Below, piece after piece: positions 54,959 through 64,000 of a DNA stretch of 64,000 bases. Source of the stretch: Himantopus leucocephalus (taxonomy: Eukaryota; Chordata; Aves; Charadriiformes; Recurvirostridae); the NCBI GenBank assembly GCA_003993805.1, contig RSEF01000001.1, positions 59,104,806-59,168,805 of the forward strand, read 5' to 3'. The translations under genes were made by a program, and so were the position numbers. Under the pieces are notes generated by a model. That model was not told where the DNA came from and ran no database searches. It saw only the letters and a list, made by a program, of their open reading frames with translations. Every line of letters begins with the position of its first letter. Within the stretch, counting starts at the first letter, position 1.

Positions 54959-57900
54959 GTGTTCTTTAGTGCCGCTGAAATTACATTGCATTTAAAGCAT
55001 TAACCCTTCCTTGGGCTGAGGAAGGTCTCAGAACAATTAGGGTTCCTTTTTTTTGTTTAGTTTTTTGTTCCCACTCCCCGTTAAACTTCCTTGCAATTTT
55101 TTTTCCTTGCAGCATTAGGAAAATCTCGTTCTTCCCCAGAAGACCTCCCATCTAGTATTTGTCTGGCAAAGGGCACAGGATGCATTACCAGTGGGGTAGT
55201 GCCTAATTTAAGATTTTTCTACACGAAACCATTAATGCATTTCTCTCCACACTACATGCAAATAGGGAAATGCTGCAGTAGCAAAGAAAGTGAAGAGTGA
55301 GATAGGAGGAGAAGCAAACAAGCCACGAGCTGGCACACACGGAGAAAACAGCTTCAGTTAATACCAGAGCTTGTAGCCCCGCACTGGGCAGCAGCTTCTT
55401 CGTTGTGAAGTGCCATAATCGCAGATCTCACCACTCCTCCTCGAGCCTGCCTCCTCTTCCTCTTCACAATCATGTTGGTAATTAGCCACCCTTGCCTTCA
55501 CTTGTAGTTAGCACTCCAAACGCTACTGTAACACTTGCTGCAATCAGCATCCTCCTCACCACCAGCACCCTTCCCTGTGACGCTGCTTCTCCACCCAAAA
55601 TGCCATCTCTGCCATCATTCCCATTGGCTCTCAACTGCCAGCCATCACTTTAATCAGCACTTCCAAGGCAGCCATTGCTGGGACACCACTGTCTTCATGG
55701 ATGCCAGCTCAACCGCACAACGATTGGCACTTTTTGTTCTCCCACTGTGGGTCAACAAGGCTCTGAAAGCCAAGATGTCCCCGTCCAGGTGCTCCCTGGA
55801 CCCAGGTCCCAACTCAAAAATTATTCTGCAAATCCTTAGCCCCCAGACTTTGCTTATCCCCACCCTGGTCACAGCCATAACTAACCCCTCTGTACTCTTC
55901 TTCCACTGACATCATCCCTTTCCCAAACACTGGGAAAATATGGAAGGGAGGTAAATAGCAAGACTCTCCTCAGTCTTTTGCCTGGGTTCCTACATTCAGG
56001 CATGCCTCCTTTCTGCCCCAAAAGTCCCATGACTTGCCAGCTTGCAAACCCCTTTCATTACCTCTACCTGCACAGCTACAGGGTCCATATTCCCTTGCAC
56101 CATCTATTTTGGGTTTCCCAACACACACTGAATGCTTCAAGCATATCTCACCGTTCTCAACTCTTGCCCCGAAAGTCAACGTGTGAATCCTCCTGCTTTG
56201 AGCTGGGTGCATATGTAGTGCTGTGAGGATGGATCAGTGTGGGAGGAAGATGCTATTCTAAAATGAATGATAAATATGGATAATAAACTCAACCTAAGTC
56301 TTTTCTGCCTGTCTCTAGTGGGTTCCCAATATGGGAGATAGAAATATCATGGGTACATTTTGAACACGGCTGGGAATGCTGCCAAAGTCCTACTCAGAGT
56401 TCACACATTTACATCATTTATATCACATCCGACTTGTGCCTTGTATTATTAACTTTGTAGAGTGTTTTGTGATGTAGTTTGTAGTCCAGGCTCTGTTAAA
56501 TAAAGTTACACGCCCTCTCTCTCTTCCTTTTGGTAAAAGAGAGTGTGATGTATGGGGCTACACAAGGTCTTGCTAAGCACAAGGAAGGCGACTGTGTCTG
56601 CTGATGCGGTCACTGCACTCCTACATTCTCGCACAGTGCTCTCAAAAACCTTTTGGGATCCATCCCTGGGGCCTGAAAGGTACAAAAAGAAAGGAAATAT
56701 TTGCCTTTTGATCAACACTTTAACTCCTAGCCCAGATTGGTAGTAACTGAAGATTTTTTTCTCTGCTGCTGGATGTTCAGGAGCCTCTGTGAAATGTACA
56801 GATGGGGTCCACCTGACAGGACTGCAACTGCAACTACTCGGGCCTCTTCCTCAGTGGGGTTAGAAAAGAGGTTGAAGACAGAAGGATACAAAAAATCCAG
56901 GGCATGAGACTGAAGAAATTACATCCGTCTAGAAAAGGGTAAAGGCATATTGACAAGGAAAGAGGTAGAGCAGTGCTGACAGATCAGGCTTTTTGCTTTC
57001 TGTGGGACAGACCACAGTCTGTGGCAGCTGAAAATCCACCACCTTCCAGGAATTCATGTAAAAGAAGACAAGCTACAATGACCCAGCACTGTGACTTCAT
57101 GGTTTTGTAAATCGATAATTTTTCCAACAGCCTGAAAAGACTCCAGGTTATACTCCATCACCTACTCCACATGCCCAATTTAGACTCTGTGACTATTACG
57201 ACATCTGAGGCCAGGCGAGCAGCAAGTGACTCAGATGCCTGCTACACACAGACAATAGGGAGAGGTAACCACAACGCGTAGGCTAGGTGTCTGCAGCAGG
57301 CTGCCTGAATGTAGTTGTCTATATAAAAAAGAAACAAAACGTGCACCCTCAATGTTTCCTGATCAAGAAAAGAGAGAGAAAGAGTCAATTTCAGCCCATG
57401 TTGCTGCATCTCCAGTGAAGTAAACGTGCCATTTTACTCTAGAGCTGCATTTGATCTTGAATTACTCCCCTGCTTCTTCTTCAGGAAAAGGTCAGTTTGA
57501 AGAAGCCTCAGGCGTGATGCTAACATCACGTCCAATGAAAGACTCTCAGGAGGTCTGAAATAAGTACAAGGTCCAAATTTGGGATATATTATCTGAATCC
57601 TTTCCCTTCTCCCTCCTGAACAGCGTGGAAAATCTCCCAAGAATATTTCTTTCCTCAGGAGACTTCCAGGACTCCTTGGACCTAGAAACACTGTGAATAA
57701 GGTTTTCCAACATGCATCTGAGGATCCCAGGCCACAGTGCTCCCTGCGGGAAACCTGAACAGAGCACAGATGGAAACAGCAAGCGTGCTGGGAGTGAGAC
57801 CAGAACATTTCCATGGAGAGTGCAGCAGAGGGTCAGTTCCCACATCTATTACCATACCACAGCTCTCTCCAGTTCAACCAGCTCTGATACCCAGAACAGC

Positions 57901-58599
57901 AAAGCTAGCAGAGTACCCCAGTGCTTTTCAAAGATATCTAGGCAAGTTTGTTTAATTTGAGCAGAAACTTAACTCATTTCACCTTTAATTGGTACTTAAG
58001 CTAACAAACTAAAACATAATCCACAAACCTCACACACAAGTCCTGACAGAGTGTGGACATACCCTGAGACCTTGCGAATTAGCATGAGGACCTGGTGGGA
58101 TAATGTGGGCTCTAGTTCTGGTCTCATTCACTACCTTCAGCTGCATCGTTTCCACAGCTCTTGCTGTGCACATATTGTGGCAGCGTATGAGTTGTCTTCA
58201 CCCTTTTCTGTTGGCAGCACTCACTATGATCATTTCAGAAAAAGCAGCCTCCAGAGGAGGCACCTTTCAGAAATCTCTCACTCCTTTTTCTCCAACATGT
58301 CTTGGGCACTTAAACATCATTGATTCAGGCTCCAGACTCCAAATAACATGGTCCCTTCAAAAAAACAGTCATAACCTGCCGTGTCACGTAAGCACTTCTC
58401 AAAGCCATAACCCTGTCGGGGTGTCCATCAGCTGCAGCTCCCCTCTGCAGCTTCCCACCACCCTCTCTCCAGGAGGATCTCCGAATCCAAGACAGAGACT
58501 TCCTTCTTGCCCCGGGGACTAGGTTTCAAAGACGCAGATGGAACCTCCCGTACCCACATATTAAACTGAAAAGCAAACTTTTAACACCAAAAAACCCCC
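54959..58599. other. Intronic unique sequence, no gene seen
   Basis: No exon or clear repeat found. The stretch 56440-56510 (tattattaactttgtagagtg…ctgttaaataaag) loosely resembles an old SINE or LINE 3' tail but is too short to name. Confidence 0.5.
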
Positions 58600-58610
58600 A
58601 AAACAAATGC

Positions 58611-58646
58611 GGGGGGGGGGGGNAAGGGGGGGGGGGGGGGGGGGGG
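58611..58646. repeat. Poly(G) tract containing an unresolved base
   Basis: G12, one N at 58623, AA, then G21. The N and the run length suggest uncertain base calling. The tract could form a G-quadruplex on the plus strand. Open frames crossing it are artefacts of the run. Confidence 0.95.
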
Positions 58647-58681
58647 TACGACACGGACTGAAATTCTTTGTGGATTATGAC

Positions 58682-58695
58682 TTTTCCATGGCAAC
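58682..58695. promoter_or_regulatory. RFX X-box, one mismatch
   Basis: ttttccatggcaac matches GTTNCCATGGNAAC except for the first base. It lies 112 bp from the next X-box, in the GC-rich patch. Confidence 0.4.
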
Positions 58696-58793
58696 AGGCT
58701 TGAGAAACAGGAGGGCTGGGGAGGGGGGCGAGGAGAAAGAGAGGGAGGGAAAGGAAAGCAGAGCTCCGAGGAGGGAGCGATCAGCACTGGTAC

Positions 58794-58807
58794 ATTGCCA
58801 TGGAAAC
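58794..58807. promoter_or_regulatory. RFX X-box, one mismatch
   Basis: attgccatggaaac matches GTTNCCATGGNAAC except for the first base. It pairs with the copy at 58682-58695. Confidence 0.4.
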
Positions 58808-59110
58808 CCTCTTGCATCGGCAGCCAACTGCCAAAGTCAGTCAGGATCCCAGAAATGGGCTTAGAGGGGGGCCCAGGAGGAGCTGGGGGGGTGGGAGCCA
58901 TCATCTGGCCAGCCCCAAGGGTACCTCACCCCGAGAACCTCAGCCCTGCTCCTCTCCCCCTTCCCCACCAGCCATTACAGTCCTGGTGCCCTCACCTCTG
59001 CCAGACAGAGCCAAATTTGGCCCAGCTGAAGAGTGGGAGGAAATACGGATCGGCAAACGAAACAACCGGGGCGGGCGGGAAGGAGAGAGGCAGAGAGGGA
59101 TAATTTTTCT

Positions 59111-62100
59111 GATAGCCGTTGGTTTGCTTTCCACCTTTCTGGATCAATTTGGACCACGCAGATGTATTTGTTTTCACACCCCAGATGGCTGTAGAAAGAG
59201 GATGTCACTCCTAATCACTGAAATCAAGATGGAAATGTTACTTCCCTGCAAACTTAGCTACTGAGGCAAGACGAAGGGCTGTGTCTGACTAAAAGTTGCT
59301 GGGTCCACATTTGCATAGGGCCACGTCCCTTTCAACTGTGTCTATCCCACTCAGTACAGCAAATATCCCAACCTATGTCTAAGACATGACAGATGCCACC
59401 ATGTTGCGGCCAAGTGAAAAATTAGAGGAGATTCTGCTAATGGAAATGAAGCACACTGTGAAAATGAGTTAATGCTGCCTTCTAACCCTCTTCTGCAACA
59501 CTCGGAGGGCAGGCAGCTCAGCGAAATGAACAATCAGCCATTCACACCCCTTTACATGTTGTATTTCATCAGAAGCCTTTTGCTGCCGTAAGAAGTGGTC
59601 AAAGACAGGTTTTGGAGAAAGAACTTAAAAAGGGCTGGCAACTTCTGTGAACTCTTGCTAGTATTTATAGTCGTACCCCTAGGATGGTAAGGGATGGATG
59701 AGTCGTTTCAGGCTGCAGACGGCTGCAGACGGCAGGAAGGAATTGACTCCTACTCCAACCACACAACTGGCTAAGCAAATTGTGGAGGAAGATTCCCTTC
59801 TCCTGAAGCATCTGTTATCACCCATCTGATTGCACAATGAATCAGTAGTATGAGGACAGGCTGCTGTGAGGGTGAGGGAAGAGGGAGAGAAAGATTGCAA
59901 ATCAGACAGTTATAAAGCAAGGAGATGCCAGTTTCTACTTAGTCAGAGGAAGGGACACGGACTAAACCTAAAGGTTTACTTTAAACTATGTATACTTTTA
60001 AACTATGTGTTTGGATTACTACTGGTAGTATAGCACCAACGAAGTAGCTTAACTTTTAATGCAAACAGTAGCTTGGTTTTCCCACATATCTTTCAGAGCA
60101 GGGGATCCCAAAGCGCTCTGCACTCTGACCATTCATCTCTCTAAATCATCTGCACTGATGAAAAAAAGCAGCCAGCCTGCACTGACAATGCTACAGCAGA
60201 AGCAAAATCCTTACCCATGCGCTCCGCGCACAGAGCCCAACCACAGCTTTCTAGACTGACAAATGATTCATCTGTACTGAGAACAGTGCCCAAGCCCAGG
60301 CCACCAGACCACTTCTAAGATATCCTCACCATTAGTCATGTTACCTGGGATAAAGGGAATGAGCATGGACAGTGGCAGAATTTTTCCCAACTTTCCTGAT
60401 GAGAGAAGAGCAGCTGACTGACTCTTCTGAGCTCCATAACCTCCTAGGTGTCTGATACAAAGCTGCTACAATGATGCCTTCATGAGCTCAGCATCAGGGT
60501 GAAAATTGTCAATATTGGCACAGGCTCCTAACTGGACTGTTGGTGCAACCTGAAACCAGCCTGCATTTTGGAGGATGAAAAAGGAAATTATCATAACAAC
60601 CTGTTATGGACGTAAGTAGTAAACTGGTCGTTGTGGAAAAGAGTCAGCACAGGATTAGTTTTTTCACATGGACTGAGCTTGGGCAGCACCCAATAAATCA
60701 AGTCCAACTCACTGCTGATTTCCAGATCTACATCCGGGTAAGCCTGTTCAGTTGGGACCAGCTGCAAACAGCTGAGCTCACAAGGGGTGTGTCTATTCAG
60801 GTTGGGCCCAATTAAAAGCTTGAAGTAAGGTGATGACTGTCATTCTGCAGGCCAATATGAGGGATGATATAGGGGCGAGGTAGTAAGCCCAGGTAAGTTC
60901 AAGTTTGGGTCACAGCTAGTTGTGAGATGTGGTATGATTTGGAGCCTGGACAAGGTACCATGCCCCACGGGCAGGAGAAAGCTGTGAGGGCTCCCTCTCT
61001 GCCCTAATTCTGACCCACTAATTGAGACAACATTGTGATCCCTACCCAAAGGACACAAGTTCCCTTCTCCAGCAAAACTGCATCTTCTACTTCATCAAAG
61101 GTGAGGGCAGGACCCAAAGGACAGTGCTCTCCTGAGAGGACAGTTCTCAGCCCATACAGCCCATACACCCTTCACTGTGCATACAACAAATAACCATGCA
61201 GCAATAAAAGGAGCCAATCCCAAATACTTTCTTCCTGACTTCACCATCACAATTACTCTTCAGGAGTACTCTGGAACACAGTATGCATGAGTCAAAAGGG
61301 GAAAGAACAATTTCTTGTGGCCCAAAGTCTGGTTCCAGAGACCATCTACTTCTGAGCTCAGCAGGGGCTCCCAGTCAGCCCGTCACCATTTATTTACTGG
61401 TCAGAGATGGTACCAAACAGGAACCTGCCCCTAGAAGCTGGACTCATATGGGCTACTTTATGCCTGGCACTCAACTTTTCTTATTCCTGTATCCCCTGCG
61501 CCTGCATCTGCCTTCACAGAAATGGATAGGCTATTAAATAAGAACTTGTATCGCTTACAAGAGCTTTGCTGGCCCATCTGTTAAATTGCTCTCTGTCTCT
61601 TGAAGGCGTGCGCAAGTGACGTTCTCAGCCCCCCCTCCTTATCCTCCATTGACAGATCGGGTCTGTCAGCTTGTCAGCTCTCATTGGGCACTGTTTGACA
61701 TCAGTCCACATTGGGGCAGTGAAAATCTGTTTGCAGTCAGCTCTTCCAATAGCTCCTGTAGCAGAGGGGAGGCTGACCCCTCCAAAATGTGCTGCCTCAG
61801 CTGGCTACAAAACGGCCACGGATTATAGTGGTATTAGAAAACAGCTTGAGCCAGGGTGGCAACGCTACAGGTTTCTTTAGAGTCTGTTGGGCACGGCAGG
61901 GGGAAGGCTGAGAGTTGGGATGGGGACCTCATGGCTCCTGGATCCCACGCACAGACATTGCCACCAAGACCAGTAGCTGGTGACTGAAGAAGAAGTTTGC
62001 ATGGTGGAGGTTGTGCAGGGATGCAGCTCAGTGGTGTGGGCCCTAGAATAATGTTCTGAGCATCCCTGGCCTCTCAAGTTGCAAATGTCATCTGTCAATC

Positions 62101-62914
62101 CCAGGCTCCGTCCTTCCGGAGCAGTTCTGACAGGGGTAGCTGAGAAGGTACATCGAGGCTAGCTAGGCCTGCAGTGCCTCCAGAGGGTCAATTGCCATGG
62201 TACATCAAGTAGCCAGTCATTCAAAATAGGGTTTCTTGACCCTGATTTCTTAATGTCTAAAAAAATTACACTGTTTGATATCCCTGAAAATCCTTCTCTG
62301 AGTCTTTATAGAAAGCCAGAATCAAGGCTACTGTGCCTATCACAGTGTCTTGGAAGGATAATATTAAATGATTAGGAATATTGAAGTTGCCATCATGACG
62401 CCCTCCTCTCCGATTCATTTTATAATGACATGGGAAAAACCACACAAGAATAGCTGGGTTTCTAGGAAGAAGCTGAGGTGCTACGATGTGCAGTTCAGAG
62501 ACTAAGAAGCTCAGCCTGCAGAGCTTCTCAAAGGGCACCATTTTGACAGGGAAAAAGGGAACTATGCTGGAAAATTCACATATGGGTCCAGTTTCAGCCT
62601 TGCAGTTCCACTTCCAGCAGCAAGCCCTCATTTAGCAAACACTCACTCTGAAAATGTAAAGACTTTGACCCAATTTGGCATTGCAGCCCTTGATTGGCGA
62701 AACACTTCTACAGATGAGCTCTTCAAATTGTAATTTTGTGCACTCCTGCAAAGAAAGATTTGTTTAGGCCACAAAAGGAGAAACACTTCATTGGATTTCT
62801 GTGCCTAGACAACAAGATTCCAGATACTGTCCAGTCCCACCATGCCATGCACTGTGAGACAAGCAAATAAAAACACACTTCAGGATGAAAATATCACTAC
62901 AGCAAACAAGATTT
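59111..62914. other. Intronic unique sequence, no gene seen
   Basis: No exon or large repeat recognised. A 10-bp tandem duplication (ggctgcagac twice) lies at 59711-59730, and ttaaactatgt is repeated around 59990-60008. Confidence 0.55.
59711..59730. repeat. Two-copy 10-bp tandem duplication
   Basis: ggctgcagac occurs twice in a row, followed by ggcagg. Confidence 0.85.
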
Positions 62915-63000
62915 TTTAGAGTTATAGAGAAATTTAGAAGGGACCTCTGGAGGTGACCTGGTACAGCCCTCCACTCAAAGGAGGGCCAGCTTAGGTCATT
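62915..63000 (-). mobile_element. CR1 LINE 3' tail fragment
   Basis: gttatagagaaatttagaag, then ggacctctggaggtgacctg, then tacagccctccactcaaagg and agggccagcttaggtca match the reverse complement of a CR1 3' end (aaggttggaagggacctctgg, aggtcatctagtccaacccc, ctgctcaaagcagggtcac). Only the last ~85 bp of the element are visible. Confidence 0.75.
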
Positions 63001-64000
63001 TTTTTTGCATCCAGTTTGCAATGAAATAACCAAATATCGAGCTATGATCATTAACTTACTTGTCACCTATTGTTTCATGTCATATTCATCCATTCTTATA
63101 CACCTGCACAACACCCACACAGAGTTTTTTAGCCCCATCTTCAAACAAGTGAGAACAGAAGCAATAGATCTTTCCAGTTACTCTAACAAATAGCATAATA
63201 AAAAACAACCAACCTAACAAAAACACTAAATCACCCTGCAGTCAGGTATGATGGGTAAAGAGTAGGAAGGAGACTGGACCAAGACAGGAAAGAGTGAAGG
63301 GCAAAAAATGTGACTGTAGAAAGGGGTGGATGGAGAGGTGGAGTGTTGTGGCAAGGGGAACCTCTGGATCTGTTTTAGCAGTAATAAGAAACATTAAAAA
63401 CCTTGCAAGCAAGGTTTAGTTTTTCTGGGTTTCCTAGCCTAGCACTTCAGACCCAATGTGTATGGACAGTTGAGCTAAGTAGTCATGTTTTAGATACTGA
63501 AGGGAGCCTCCTTGCTTTCAGAGACTCCTTGCCACAGAGTCTCAGTGGGTGCCAGCTGCCTGTCGGGGTCCCTGACCACAGTATCTGCTCTCCCACCACT
63601 TCAGTCAGGAGCTACCCTAGGTGTAGGCAGAGGGACCCATGGCAAAAATGGCTCAGGTGCACAGCTATAAGGGGGAAAGAAAGCTGATGATGATGCTGGA
63701 GAGGGAGCTACAGTTCCCTTCCTTGCACCAGGACACACAGTAGAAAATAAAGAGGGATGAGAGTCCCAGAGTGAGCGGTGAACATATGGCCAGGCTGAGT
63801 CACTTAAAGATGAGCCTGTTCTCCACCTCATAGCCCTGCCCTGTGCATCAGTTTCATCATTATCCATGACAATGGTGACAGAGGATTCCCACCCTGGAAC
63901 AGAGCTATGAGAGCATCTGCAACTCCCTCCCATCACTGCCCGAATGAACTTCTTCCTGTCACTGCAGAATTGATGCACGAGCCTTTATTGCTCCTATCAA
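63001..64000. other. Intronic unique sequence to window end, no gene seen
   Basis: Ordinary composition. A 125-codon minus-strand frame at 63601-63978 has no recognisable domain and lacks GRIN2B exon sequence. Confidence 0.55.

Larger units (their letters stand above)
58600..59110. promoter_or_regulatory. GC-rich patch with paired X-box motifs; possible intronic enhancer or promoter
   Basis: Starts with a long G tract, then a G/A-rich block with scattered CpG and a CpG-richer end (accggggcgggcggg near 59068). It carries two X-box motifs. No TATA box and no open frame with a recognisable product was found. Regulatory function is inferred only from composition and motif pairing. Confidence 0.3.

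Noticed and set aside
56440..56515. Possible SINE or LINE tail ending in ctgttaaataaag
   Set aside because: Too short and AT-rich for a family call.

Overview
The window looks like bird (avian) nuclear DNA and lies almost wholly inside one gene, read on the minus strand. Two exons can be recognised, and both encode the GluN2B subunit of the NMDA-type glutamate receptor (GRIN2B). Positions 45876-45990 hold a complete 115-nt internal exon. Positions 1-116 hold the 5' part of the next exon, cut by the window edge. Both have clean splice signals, and they join in phase 0 into one reading frame. They cover the last part of the extracellular amino-terminal domain, the linker, and the first residues of the ligand-binding domain. 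The avian call rests on several young and old CR1 LINEs, traces of MIR-type SINEs, the absence of L1/Alu-type mammalian repeats, and a GRIN2B sequence that is close to mammalian but differs in the linker. The species cannot be named from the sequence.

Layout: 1-116 is the downstream exon. 117-45875 is one intron of about 45.8 kb. 45876-45990 is the upstream exon. 45991-64000 is at least 18 kb of the preceding intron, whose own upstream exon is not in the window. No other protein-coding gene, tRNA, rRNA, CRISPR array or operon was found. The many short open frames have no recognisable domain and are best read as chance or as CR1 remnants.

The introns carry at least seven CR1 pieces of different ages, including a decayed reverse-transcriptase stretch at 22190-23240 and a tail-to-tail pair at 6270-7146. 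They also carry MIR-like SINE fossils at 5245-5325, 13790-13890 and 49345-49478, and simple repeats such as T34 at 2021-2054, (CA)14 at 49873-49900 and a G tract with an unresolved base at 58611-58646. The likeliest regulatory signal is a set of RFX X-box palindromes: one perfect copy at 54945-54958 and two one-mismatch copies 112 bp apart in a GC-rich patch at 58600-59110, all in the intron 5' of the 115-nt exon.

No new enzymatic or defence system is visible. The points most worth checking are the two-residue-longer linker between the amino-terminal and ligand-binding domains, and the X-box cluster.
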